Origin: UBA4644 sp964646225
Lineage (GTDB): Bacteria > Bacillota > Clostridia > Oscillospirales > Butyricicoccaceae
Direction: 5' to 3'
NCBI GenBank assembly: GCA_964646225.1
Contig: CAZYAD010000028.1
Coordinates: forward strand, 1 to 17,678
DNA length: 17,678 nucleotides
Positions 7,985 to 14,510 of this stretch are shown here, piece after piece (the stretch's first letter is position 1; each line of letters opens with the position of its first letter). The notes beneath the pieces were generated by a model. It made no database searches. It had not been told where the DNA came from and saw only the letters and a list, made by a program, of their open reading frames with translations. Both the position numbers and the translations under genes were made by a program.

Positions 7985-9435
7985 AGTATACCTTGCAGGG
8001 ACACGACCGGGACAACGGCGTGCAGGAGATGCTGATCTCCCTGCTGCCTGACGAGCCCCACGACCGGGTGGAAGTGCTTGTGAGCGAGGGGTGCAGCAGC
8101 ACGGCGTGGGAGGAGAACGGCACCATCCACGCCCGGGCGGACATCCGCCGCGGCGTACGGGAAAGCTCCGCGCAGGCCGAGGCCCCCGTCCCCGCCGAGA
8201 CCGACGGAGAAGAGTACAAGCGGGTGCTGACCTGGTGCGTCAAGTCGGCGGTCTATCGGGCGCTGCTGCCGCTGCTGGAGAGTCCTCCCGCCTGGGGCAG
8301 CATGACCGGGGTCAAACCCGCCAAACCGGCACGGCTGGCCATCCGGGAGGGAATGGACGCCGCGATGCTGGACGACTGGCTGCGGGAGAAGTACGATGTC
8401 ACCGAAAACCGCCGGAGGCTGTGCATCCGGGCGGCGGAATATGCTCTGGCGGCCGAAGACAGCCTGCTGCCGCGTGAGACCCAGCTGTACATCGGCATCC
8501 CCTTCTGCCCGGCAAAGTGCAGCTACTGCTCCTTCGTCAGCAATGATATGGCCCGGTGGGGCCATATGATCCAGCCCTATACCGACTGCCTGCTGCGGGA
8601 GGTGGCTGCTGCGGGGCGGCTGCTGCGGGAACACCGCATCCCCCTGGGCTCCATCTATATCGGCGGCGGCACGCCCACCACGCTGAACGAGGACCAGCTG
8701 GAGGCCCTTTTGACGGCGGTGGATGCCGCCTTTGACCGCAGCCGCTGCCGGGAGTTCACCGTAGAGGCCGGGCGGCCAGAGACCATCACGGCGGAAAAGC
8801 TGCGGTGTATGGCGCGGCATGGCGTCAGCCGGATCTCCATCAACCCCCAGACCATGAATGACCGGGTGCTGGAAGGGGTGGGACGGCGGCACACCGCCCG
8901 GGACATCGAGGACTGCTACCGTCTGGCCCGGGAGACGGCGGATTTTCTCATCAACATGGATCTCATCGCCGGGCTGCCGGGAGATGACGACAGCAGCCTG
9001 ATCGAAAGCGTCCGCCGGGTGGCGGCGCTGGAGCCGGACAACATCACCATCCACTGTCTGGCCCGCAAGCGTGGGGCGCGGCTGTATTTCGGTCCCACGG
9101 GGCTTTTGCCCGCCGAAACGCTGGACGCCTGCTACGCCATTCTGGCGGAACGGGGTTATGAGCCCTATTATCTCTACCGGCAAAAATATATGGCGGGAGG
9201 GCTGGAAAATGTGGGCTTCTGCCGCCCCGGAACGGCCAGCCACTACAACATCTGCATGATGGAGGAACTTTCCGATGTGGTGGCGCTGGGAGCGGGGGGC
9301 GTGACCAAGCTGTGCGCCCAGGGCGGTCGAAAGGTCAACCGGGTGGTCAACCCCAAGTTTCCCAAGGAATACATCGAGCGCATCGACCGGATCGTCGCCG
9401 GGAAAGAGACCCTGTCGGAGGAGATTTCTTTCTGA
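7981..9435 (+). CDS. hemZ: HemZ-type radical SAM protein (coproporphyrinogen dehydrogenase family)
   Basis: A 484-residue radical SAM protein. The N-terminal part (about 1-165) is the extension characteristic of HemZ and absent from HemN/HemW. The 4Fe-4S cluster motif CPAKCSYC (Cys176, Cys180, Cys183; CxxxCxxC) follows YIGIPF, and GGGTP (228-232) is the SAM-binding glycine motif. The C-terminal part includes GFCRPGTASHYNICMMEE, typical of HemZ. The family is annotated as oxygen-independent coproporphyrinogen III dehydrogenase, but no other haem gene is seen here, so activity on a porphyrin is not shown. It is translationally coupled to the upstream hydrolase by ATGA. In many Clostridia hisS and aspS follow; here they do not, and no clear terminator follows the stop. 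Confidence 0.92.
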   Translation: MKYTLQGHDRDNGVQEMLISLLPDEPHDRVEVLVSEGCSSTAWEENGTIHARADIRRGVRESSAQAEAPVPAETDGEEYKRVLTWCVKSAVYRALLPLLESPPAWGSMTGVKPAKPARLAIREGMDAAMLDDWLREKYDVTENRRRLCIRAAEYALAAEDSLLPRETQLYIGIPFCPAKCSYCSFVSNDMARWGHMIQPYTDCLLREVAAAGRLLREHRIPLGSIYIGGGTPTTLNEDQLEALLTAVDAAFDRSRCREFTVEAGRPETITAEKLRCMARHGVSRISINPQTMNDRVLEGVGRRHTARDIEDCYRLARETADFLINMDLIAGLPGDDDSSLIESVRRVAALEPDNITIHCLARKRGARLYFGPTGLLPAETLDACYAILAERGYEPYYLYRQKYMAGGLENVGFCRPGTASHYNICMMEELSDVVALGAGGVTKLCAQGGRKVNRVVNPKFPKEYIERIDRIVAGKETLSEEISF

Positions 9436-9523
9436 CTGGCGGGTCATTTGCCCGACGGCGGGGGAATCAGGCATAAAAATCACTAAATTTTTCTTTTGAA
9501 GCAGACTGATCTCGCATTCATTC

Positions 9524-9538
9524 TGGTCATTTTGACCA
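9524..9538. other. Inverted repeat upstream of the secreted orphan
   Basis: A perfect 6-bp inverted repeat, TGGTCA (9524-9529), loop TTT, TGACCA (9533-9538). It overlaps a second dyad, TTGAC/GTCAA, just to its right. No T tract follows. It lies about 55 bp upstream of the predicted -10 box, so it could be an activator or repressor site, or a weak hemZ 3' hairpin. Confidence 0.35.
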
Positions 9539-9591
9539 AAAGTCAATCGAACAATCTATGCATCATGCCAATGGTTTTTCAGCGCGTTTTA

Positions 9592-9600
9592 TGGTATTAT
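9592..9600 (+). promoter_or_regulatory. Extended -10 promoter for the secreted orphan
   Basis: TGG followed by TATTAT (9592-9600) forms an extended -10 element. No good -35 box lies 17 nt upstream, so the promoter probably depends on the TGn contact or on an activator. The predicted start near 9607 puts the palindrome at 9611-9624 at the beginning of the transcript. Confidence 0.55.
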
Positions 9601-9610
9601 AACAGTAATT

Positions 9611-9624
9611 AGAATTGCAATTCT
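9611..9624. promoter_or_regulatory. 14-bp perfect palindrome, candidate operator
   Basis: AGAATTGCAATTCT is fully self-complementary. It sits just past the predicted -10 box (9595-9600) and about 50 bp before the start codon at 9673, where a repressor would block initiation. Its size and A+T-rich arms suit a dimeric repressor; no regulator gene is adjacent, so the factor is unknown. Confidence 0.5.
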
Positions 9625-9672
9625 GAAAACGCATTGTCCGCCCGCCATGGATGACCTGTAAGGAGGAAAATA

Positions 9673-10164
9673 ATGTATAAAAAATTCATCTCCCTCTTGC
9701 TCGTTTTGTCTATGATTTCTTTGGTATGCACACCAGCTCTCGCATTGGAATATTCCGATGGGTATGATGCAAGTCTGTCTCTTGCTGGACTGTCTCACGA
9801 TGATTACCTGAGTATGTCAGCGGAAACGCGCGAAATCTATTCTCACATGCAGTTAAGAAACACGCAATTTGAAACAAAGTATTATCGTATCATTTCTTTC
9901 TCTTCAAGCAATGCTGCGAGCACCTACTCTTGTGAAGTTGGTTCTGCTTCAGGAATGTTTTTCATTGAGGAAATTACAGAAAATGCCTATCTACAAGAAA
10001 TCGCCTCATATCGCTACAACATTGATGGTTATGGACACTTTGCCATGCCTGAAACAGCGAACAGTTATAGCATGAGTTTCGGAGCATCTGGGGCGGATTT
10101 TTCAGTTTCGCCCAGTGCATATGTTTCCACAATGAATAACACACACGCACAACTTACATACTGA
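9673..10164 (+). CDS. Secreted protein of unknown function
   Basis: A 163-residue protein that I do not recognise. It begins with a clear Sec signal peptide: MYKK, a hydrophobic core to about residue 18, and a TPALA site predicting cleavage after Ala24. The mature part (about 139 residues) is rich in Ser, Tyr, Asn and Ala, with one cysteine, no membrane segment and no known catalytic motif. No wall anchor (LPxTG) is present. Cys19 is not in a good lipobox because Val precedes it. The start ATG at 9673 has an excellent AAGGAGG at 9660-9666. Its bases and codons are clearly richer in A+T than all neighbouring genes, suggesting later acquisition. It follows its own promoter and a palindrome. A small membrane protein starts 3 bp after its stop. 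Gene reality is likely; function is open. Confidence 0.8.
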   Translation: MYKKFISLLLVLSMISLVCTPALALEYSDGYDASLSLAGLSHDDYLSMSAETREIYSHMQLRNTQFETKYYRIISFSSSNAASTYSCEVGSASGMFFIEEITENAYLQEIASYRYNIDGYGHFAMPETANSYSMSFGASGADFSVSPSAYVSTMNNTHAQLTY

Positions 10165-10167
10165 GTC

Positions 10168-10422
10168 ATGGAGAACAAACGAACCGTTGGCGTGGTCCTC
10201 GGGCTGCTCCTGCTCCTGCTGTCCATCCGCATGTTTCTCCGGTATGACACACTGGGTATGCTTCTGGCGATCGGTCTGTGCAGCCTGATCTCCGGCGGAG
10301 TTCTGACGATCCTGCGGAATAAGCAGCCGGTCAGTGTGCCGATCCGGATCCTGCTTGGCATCCTGCTGCTGACAGTCATCGGTGCCCTGTTCGCGGCCTG
10401 GCAGCACCTTCTTCCCTGGTGA
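10168..10422 (+). CDS. Small three-helix membrane protein
   Basis: An 84-residue hydrophobic protein with three predicted membrane helices at about residues 6-22, 28-48 and 58-78. The connecting segments are basic (RNK, R), which is consistent with insertion in the membrane. The ATG lies 3 bp after the preceding stop with no recognisable ribosome site, so translation would depend on coupling to the secreted protein. Base composition returns to the G+C-rich level of the rest of the window, unlike that neighbour, so the two may not share an origin. No family is recognised. A terminator hairpin follows at 10479. A wrong start or a chance frame is possible, but a clean three-helix pattern is hard to get by accident. 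Confidence 0.55.
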   Translation: MENKRTVGVVLGLLLLLLSIRMFLRYDTLGMLLAIGLCSLISGGVLTILRNKQPVSVPIRILLGILLLTVIGALFAAWQHLLPW

Positions 10423-10478
10423 CTGCTCCGCGTCCTTTCCCATATCCTTGTGCAGCGTCAGCACACACATACAGATAA

Positions 10479-10513
10479 AAACGGAGCGTATCCCCTGTGG
10501 ATACGCTCCGTTT
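10479..10513. terminator. Bidirectional terminator between convergent units
   Basis: A perfect 15-bp stem, AAACGGAGCGTATCC (10479-10493) with its complement at 10499-10513, has a 5-nt loop. Read on the minus strand it ends in a TTTTT run and serves the MATE gene that stops at 10528. On the plus strand it ends in TTTGTGTT and can stop the small membrane protein transcript. Confidence 0.92.
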
Positions 10514-10527
10514 GTGTTGTCCTTCGT

Positions 10528-11901
10528 TTATTCGGCCCGGGGTGTTTTGGGCGTTTTCCAGCGGCCGGAAAGATAGAACACCGTGCCGATGACCATGGGC
10601 ATAAAGCCAGCCAGTGCGTCGCCGAACCAAAAGCCCTGACAGCCCATCTCCAGCACGAAGCCCAGCAGGGCAGCGATGCCGATGCGGCTGATCATGCCGT
10701 CGATGATGGCTACGGCGAAGTTCAGCTTGGTATTGCCCGAGCCGTTGATCAGGGAGAAGCTGATGCTGCGGGTGGCCGAGCCGAAAAAGTTCAGCACGGC
10801 GGGCAGCACCAGAATGGAGGCCGAGGCCAGCACAGCCGTGTCGGTGGTGAACAGGGCAAAAATGGGCCGGGAGCCGAACACCAGCACCAGCGTCAGCAGG
10901 GTGGAAATGGTCATGGTGCAGGCGCCCACAGTGCGCAGAATGGCCGGGACACGCTGGTGCTTTTTCGCACCCAGATTCTGTCCCACCATGGTGCTTCCCG
11001 CGGTGGTGAAGGAGTTGGACACGATGCCGATCATGGTGTTGATCTTGTTGTAAATGCCCGACAGGGCGGAGAACACCACGCCGGAGAGATTGATCCAGGA
11101 GGTGAGGACGATTTTGGAGATATTGATGGCTGCCGACTGGATGGCCATGGGGATGCCCAGGGCCAGCAGCGCCCGCAGGGCGGGGCCGTCCACCGCAAAG
11201 CTTTGCAGACGGAAGTCAAAGCCAAAGGCCTCCCGGTGATGGTAGAGATAGATCAGGGCGATGACAAAGCTCAGGGCCTGGCTGATGACGGTGGCAAGGG
11301 CTGCGCCAAAAACCTCCATCCCGCAGCATGCCACAAAGACCACATCCAGCACGATGTTGGTGACGGCGGCGATGGCAATGAACAGGAATGGGCGGCGGCT
11401 GTCTCCCATGCCCCGGAGAATGGCGCTGATGATATTGTAGCCATAGATGAACACCAGTCCCACGATGCAGGTGACGGTATAATCCATGGTGAAGGCATAG
11501 GACTCGGCGGGGGTGTTGAGCACCTGCAGCATCCAGTCCCGGATGAAGAAGCAGCCCACCGACATCACCAGCGCGATGGACAGCAGGAAGGTGAACATGG
11601 TGCCGATGATTTTTTTCACCCGATCCATGTTTCCGGCCCCTACACTCTGGGCCACCAGCACCTGCCCGGCGGAGGAAAAGCCCATGGCTACAAAGGTCAG
11701 CAGATGCAGCAGATCGCCGCCGATGGAGACGGCAGACATCCCGGTGCCGCCGATGAACTGCCCCACCACGATCATATCCACAATGTTGTAGATGGCCTGG
11801 AGGGCGTTGGAGACAAACAGGGGAAAGGCAAATTGCAGCAGCAGCCGCGTCACATTACCGCCGGTGAGATCCCGGACGATGGTGTTGTTGGTGGATTTCA
11901 T
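10528..11901 (-). CDS. MATE family efflux transporter
   Basis: A 457-residue polytopic membrane protein with the length and repeated two-lobe layout of MATE (multidrug and toxic compound extrusion) antiporters, which use Na+ or H+ gradients. Characteristic parts are the first lobe (FPLFVSNALQAIYNIVDM, then GQVLVAQSVGAGN) and its counterpart in the second lobe (GIPMAIQSAAINISK, FTTAGSTMVGQNLGAKK). About 12 hydrophobic segments are visible. The substrate cannot be read from sequence; drug resistance is only a possibility. The start ATG at 11901 has a weak GAGAGAG site, so translation may lean on coupling to the DUF4298 gene ending 22 bp upstream. It ends at the convergent terminator 10479-10513. 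Confidence 0.95.
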   Translation of the reverse strand: MKSTNNTIVRDLTGGNVTRLLLQFAFPLFVSNALQAIYNIVDMIVVGQFIGGTGMSAVSIGGDLLHLLTFVAMGFSSAGQVLVAQSVGAGNMDRVKKIIGTMFTFLLSIALVMSVGCFFIRDWMLQVLNTPAESYAFTMDYTVTCIVGLVFIYGYNIISAILRGMGDSRRPFLFIAIAAVTNIVLDVVFVACCGMEVFGAALATVISQALSFVIALIYLYHHREAFGFDFRLQSFAVDGPALRALLALGIPMAIQSAAINISKIVLTSWINLSGVVFSALSGIYNKINTMIGIVSNSFTTAGSTMVGQNLGAKKHQRVPAILRTVGACTMTISTLLTLVLVFGSRPIFALFTTDTAVLASASILVLPAVLNFFGSATRSISFSLINGSGNTKLNFAVAIIDGMISRIGIAALLGFVLEMGCQGFWFGDALAGFMPMVIGTVFYLSGRWKTPKTPRAE

Positions 11902-11923
11902 TTCGGTGTTCTCTCTCTCTTTT

Positions 11924-12244
11924 TCAGTTTTGAGAAGGGGGACAGGCGGGGCCGGTCAGACGGGAAAGGGCGGCCAGCAGCTCCTGCTCCTCCTCCAGCA
12001 GATCATGGACGGCGTCCTGAGACAGCACGCCCCGGGGCAGGCCTGCGGGAAGAAGCCCCTGCCGGTCGGCATCCAGATCGGCCAGCCACTGAGGACTGCA
12101 ATAATAGCCCTCCAGCGCCCGCAGCCGGGGCAGAAGGGCCTGATACCGGGCCAGCGCGGCCTGAAAGGCGTCCACGGCGGCGCGGGCCTCGTTCAGGGCC
12201 TGCTCCATCAGGGCAACGCGCTCCAAAAGTGCGGGGTCAGACAT
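11924..12244 (-). CDS. DUF4298 family protein
   Basis: A 106-residue soluble, mostly helical protein. The pattern of a long N-terminal helix (MEQALNEARAAVDAFQAAL), the core LEGYYCSPQWLADLDAD, then LPRGVLSQDAVHDLLEEEQ matches the small DUF4298 family as I know it; its function is undescribed. There is no signal peptide or membrane segment. The start ATG at 12244 has a perfect AGGAGG (plus-strand 12253-12258), eight bases away. It is the first gene of a two-gene unit with the MATE transporter, with its own promoter at 12300-12328. It could be a coiled-coil partner or regulator of the exporter, but that is inference. Confidence 0.85.
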   Translation of the reverse strand: MSDPALLERVALMEQALNEARAAVDAFQAALARYQALLPRLRALEGYYCSPQWLADLDADRQGLLPAGLPRGVLSQDAVHDLLEEEQELLAALSRLTGPACPPSQN

Positions 12245-12299
12245 AGAAAATGCCTCCTGTCAGGCGCAAACATGAGGATGCGGATATACACTGCTTTTC

Positions 12300-12328
12300 A
12301 GCATAGCACGAAGGCGGAAAAAATGCAA
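12300..12328 (-). promoter_or_regulatory. Promoter of the DUF4298-MATE unit
   Basis: On the minus strand, TTGCAT (12323-12328), a 17-nt spacer ending in TGC, and TATGCT (12300-12305). The predicted transcript starts near 12293, about 50 nt before the DUF4298 start. Confidence 0.75.
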
Positions 12329-12374
12329 GAGCGGAAGGGCGGAACGATCGGAAATGCGGTCAAGCAAAAGCCGC

Positions 12375-12397
12375 CCGCGCGGGTTTTCCCCACGCGG
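12375..12397 (-). terminator. Probable terminator of the small membrane gene
   Basis: As minus-strand RNA, CCGCGUGGG and CCCGCGCGG pair over 9 bp with one G-U and a GAAAA loop. GCGGCTTTTG follows, so the U tract is short and offset. On the plus strand the same site has a mismatch, which favours minus-strand use. Confidence 0.5.
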
Positions 12398-12462
12398 ACG
12401 ACCATCGTATCATATCTTTGTCAGCCGAACGCTCCCCGCCTGGTGGGCGAACCGGAATTCCG

Positions 12463-12660
12463 CTATTCTTTGTCGTGATCCGCTTCGGAAGCGTTCGGTC
12501 TTCCACAATAGCCGTATACAAAAACAGCCACTGACAGGGCCGGAAGAATATACGCGCCGATCACAGCCAGTCCAATTTCAAAGCACCAGATATTGACAAC
12601 GGCAAGATAGATCCCCAACAGCATTGTCTTTACTTCAGCGTGTATATGATTGCGCCGCAC
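12463..12660 (-). CDS. Small two-helix membrane protein
   Basis: About 65 residues, with two hydrophobic helices (LLGIYLAVVNIWCFEIGLAV and AYILPALSVAVFVYGY) and a short charged tail (SEADHDKE). I do not recognise the family. The GTG at 12660 is preferred because an AAAGGGTGA-like ribosome site lies seven bases upstream. A TTG at 12681 would add seven residues but has no ribosome site, and an ATG at 12624 would leave about 53 residues. It stands alone: a near-consensus promoter (12729-12757) upstream and a probable terminator (12375-12397) downstream. A dedicated strong promoter argues that the gene is real. It might be a stress-type small membrane protein; function is unknown. Confidence 0.65.
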   Translation of the reverse strand: MRRNHIHAEVKTMLLGIYLAVVNIWCFEIGLAVIGAYILPALSVAVFVYGYCGRPNASEADHDKE

Positions 12661-12728
12661 CTCGGACTCACCCTTTCCCAAAGTGATCCGTTATCTTTAT
12701 CTTTTCTTGCCATCATCTGATTGCAAAT

Positions 12729-12757
12729 ATTTTATCAGAAGCCCATTTACCTGTCAA
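12729..12757 (-). promoter_or_regulatory. Near-consensus promoter of the small membrane gene
   Basis: On the minus strand, a perfect -35 TTGACA (12752-12757), a 17-nt spacer ending in TGA, and TAAAAT (12729-12734). It is one of the strongest-looking promoters in the window. The predicted leader before the GTG start at 12660 is about 60 nt. Confidence 0.85.
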
Positions 12758-12784
12758 TTGTGCATTTTTTGCAAAACCAGTGCC

Positions 12785-12831
12785 CATTTTTGTCAAAATA
12801 GCCAAAGCCGCCGCCGGGAGCCCTGCGGCGG
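12785..12831 (-). terminator. Terminator after the aromatic acid exporter-like gene
   Basis: A 7-bp G+C stem (12808-12814 with 12825-12831, 10-nt loop) lies just past the stop at 12840. On the minus strand CTTTGGCTATTTTG follows, giving a broken U tract. It is plausible but imperfect. Confidence 0.55.
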
Positions 12832-12839
12832 TCTGTGCC

Positions 12840-13463
12840 TTATTCCTCCTCGATCTCCTCCCGGAGGACCTCCAGCTCGTCCTCCAGCCGGTCGATCTGG
12901 GCCTCCAGCACCTGCACCTTGTGTTCGGGCTCCAGCGGGCTGGGCCAGATGCGGTTGATGGCCAGAGACACCGCCACGCCGATGCCGGTATCAATGATAC
13001 GGGCTACGGTATAGCTGATATACCGCTCGGGCACCACCGTGTCCAGCACCACGAAAAACACCACCGCTCCCGGCTGGATGGCCCCGTTGGCCCCGAAGAT
13101 CTGATGGGCCTCCAGCACCACGAACAGGCCCACGGCAACCCAGATCCACTGGGGCACCGGCCACCCGGAAAGATGGCTCAGCCAGTATACCGGGATGACC
13201 ACCAGCCCGCCGATCAGGGTGCCCACAAAGCGGTTGCCTCCGCTTTGCAGTCCGCCCTTCCACACATTGCCCATGCCGAACACTGCGCCGATGCAGGCGA
13301 AGCAGGGGTTGACCGACAGGGGGGTGTAGTCATTGATCAGGCCGTAGAGGATGGCCACCAGCGTGGCCGAGGCCACCGTTTTGATCGTGCGCAAGCCCAC
13401 CCGCTTGGGGCGGTTCAGATGAATCAGATGCTCTTCCATAGTTCCAACGCTCATTTCTCTCAT
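12840..13463 (-). CDS. Aromatic acid exporter-like (FUSC/ArAE) membrane protein
   Basis: A 207-residue membrane protein resembling the N-terminal membrane module of aromatic acid exporter family proteins (FUSC superfamily), which are thought to export aromatic or organic acids. Visible parts: the opening RVGLRTIKTVASATLVAILY, a loop with NPCFACIGAVFGMGN, a conserved-looking GGNRFVGTLIGGLVV segment, several further hydrophobic helices, and an acidic coiled-coil tail (QIDRLEDELEVLREEIEEE). Family members with one such half probably work as oligomers. Three in-frame ATGs compete (13463, 13454, 13440), all with weak ribosome sites; the first is used here. The upstream anchored protein ends 27 bp before, so they share a transcript. 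Confidence 0.85.
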   Translation of the reverse strand: MREMSVGTMEEHLIHLNRPKRVGLRTIKTVASATLVAILYGLINDYTPLSVNPCFACIGAVFGMGNVWKGGLQSGGNRFVGTLIGGLVVIPVYWLSHLSGWPVPQWIWVAVGLFVVLEAHQIFGANGAIQPGAVVFFVVLDTVVPERYISYTVARIIDTGIGVAVSLAINRIWPSPLEPEHKVQVLEAQIDRLEDELEVLREEIEEE

Positions 13464-13490
13464 TTCTCTCAGTTCTCTGCTGGTTTTCTG

Positions 13491-13916
13491 TCAATACCAG
13501 CTGTAGTCAAAGGCTGCATCCAGCAGCCCGTGGATGTAATCGAAGCACAGGCCTCCTTCCTCGCTTTCATAGAAGAAGAAGGTGTCCCGGATGAGGCTTT
13601 CGGAATTGACGGTGAACTGCGCCAGCTCCTGCCCGTCCGCCCGCCAGAAGGTCATGCGGAAGCGGTAGCCCATGTTCAGAAATGCGATGCCGCCCCGTTG
13701 CACCTTCACCGACCGGACATTCTCCACAATGTGGGCGATCTCCGCCTGCCGGGTGACGGTCAGCTCCTCGCCGGTGTTGCCGTCAAAAATGGTGATGCGG
13801 GCCACCTCCTCGGGCTCCACGCCCCGCAAAAAGGTCACCGGCGTGCGGTACCAGATCAGCGCCATGAGCACCAGCACGGGGAACCAGGTCCATTTGATGA
13901 TCTTTCGAATTTTCAT
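13491..13916 (-). CDS. Membrane-anchored extracytoplasmic protein, unknown function
   Basis: A 141-residue protein with a basic N-terminus (MKIRKIIKW), one hydrophobic helix at about residues 9-23, and a soluble domain expected outside the membrane. The domain opens with ARITIFDGNTGEELTVT and continues with a GYRFRMTFWRADGQELAQF strand pair, NSESLIRDTFFFY, and a helical end (CFDYIHGLLD). This layout resembles small hypothetical exported proteins seen across Firmicutes, but I cannot assign a family or function. A lone cysteine sits near the C-terminus. The start ATG at 13916 has GGGAGG (plus-strand 13926-13931). It is the first gene of a unit with the exporter-like protein and diverges from the NusG-II gene. 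Confidence 0.85.
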   Translation of the reverse strand: MKIRKIIKWTWFPVLVLMALIWYRTPVTFLRGVEPEEVARITIFDGNTGEELTVTRQAEIAHIVENVRSVKVQRGGIAFLNMGYRFRMTFWRADGQELAQFTVNSESLIRDTFFFYESEEGGLCFDYIHGLLDAAFDYSWY

Positions 13917-13952
13917 AAGGGTCGTCCTCCCTGATCCGTGGGGTTTTTCCTC

Positions 13953-13981
13953 ATTCTACCACAATTCACGCCATTCCGCAA
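13953..13981 (-). promoter_or_regulatory. Promoter of the anchored protein-exporter unit
   Basis: On the minus strand, TTGCGG (13976-13981), a 17-nt spacer ending in TGG, and TAGAAT (13953-13958). It is divergent from the promoter at 14054-14082. Confidence 0.72.
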
Positions 13982-14005
13982 CGCTTCCGGCAGGAAAACC
14001 GGCCT

Positions 14006-14026
14006 GGCGGGGAAAATTCTCCCGCC
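14006..14026. promoter_or_regulatory. Dyad between divergent promoters
   Basis: GGCGGG (14006-14011) is repeated inverted as CCCGCC (14021-14026) around an A+T-rich centre. It lies between two back-to-back promoters, where a shared regulator could bind. Chance pairing in G+C-rich DNA is possible. Confidence 0.35.
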
Positions 14027-14053
14027 GAGCCATTGGCCCGGCCATCCGGAGGA

Positions 14054-14082
14054 TTGACCTTTGACGGCAGGGCTGGTATAAT
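14054..14082 (+). promoter_or_regulatory. Promoter of the NusG-II/Gx/signal peptidase unit
   Basis: TTGACC (14054-14059), a 17-nt spacer ending in TGG, and a perfect TATAAT (14077-14082). The predicted start near 14089 leaves about 40 nt before the GTG start at 14130. Confidence 0.88.
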
Positions 14083-14129
14083 ATTCCCATCCTGAAAGCA
14101 TCTCTGCGGAGAAAGGAGAGAGCAGGCCT

Positions 14130-14498
14130 GTGACACAGAGGAAACCGCCCAAATGGGATGGGCTGCTCATCGGCGGCTGCCTGCTGCTGGCGGCAGCCCT
14201 GTTCCTGTTTTCCCGGCTGGGCAGCGCCCCGGGGGCCGAGGCCGTTGTACGGGTGGACGGCGAGGAAATTGCCCGTTATCCGTTGGCGCAAAGCGGCGTG
14301 TATCCCCTCAACGGCGGCACCAATGTGCTGGTGATCGGGGACGGCGCGGCCTGGCTCGCCGAGGCCGACTGCCCCGATCTGCTGTGCGTCCGCCAGGGGA
14401 AAATCTCCAAGAGCGGGCAGGTCGTCACCTGTCTGCCCAATCGCCTGACCGTCACCATCGCCGGAGGCGGCGAGGACGGCGTGGATGCTGTGAACTGA
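14130..14498 (+). CDS. NusG domain II-containing protein
   Basis: A 122-residue membrane-anchored protein with one N-terminal helix (LLIGGCLLLAAALFLF) and an outside domain of the NusG domain II family. The family signature is clear: CPDLLC at residues 81-86, then QGKISKSGQ and CLPNRLTV, with the third cysteine at 101. Despite the name it is not the transcription factor NusG. Members are small exported proteins of unknown role that sit beside Gx-transporter genes in many Firmicutes, as here. The start is GTG at 14130, with AGGAGAG at 14114-14119. The Gx-transporter gene follows 12 bp later. The three conserved cysteines could bind a metal or a thiol partner (inference). Confidence 0.92.
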   Translation: MTQRKPPKWDGLLIGGCLLLAAALFLFSRLGSAPGAEAVVRVDGEEIARYPLAQSGVYPLNGGTNVLVIGDGAAWLAEADCPDLLCVRQGKISKSGQVVTCLPNRLTVTIAGGGEDGVDAVN

Positions 14499-14510
14499 GG
14501 AGGAGGCTGC

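Noticed and set aside
9727..9735. A lipoprotein cysteine (Cys19) in the secreted orphan
   Set aside because: Val is directly before the cysteine, where a lipobox needs Gly, Ala or Ser. The ALA site further on fits ordinary signal peptidase I.
10450..12246. A 598-codon plus-strand open frame opposite the MATE and DUF4298 genes
   Set aside because: It is antisense to two recognisable proteins, runs through the perfect terminator at 10479-10513, and its translation is Gly/His/Gln-rich without domains.
12661..12681. A TTG start for the two-helix membrane protein
   Set aside because: There is no ribosome site upstream of it, whereas the GTG at 12660 has one.
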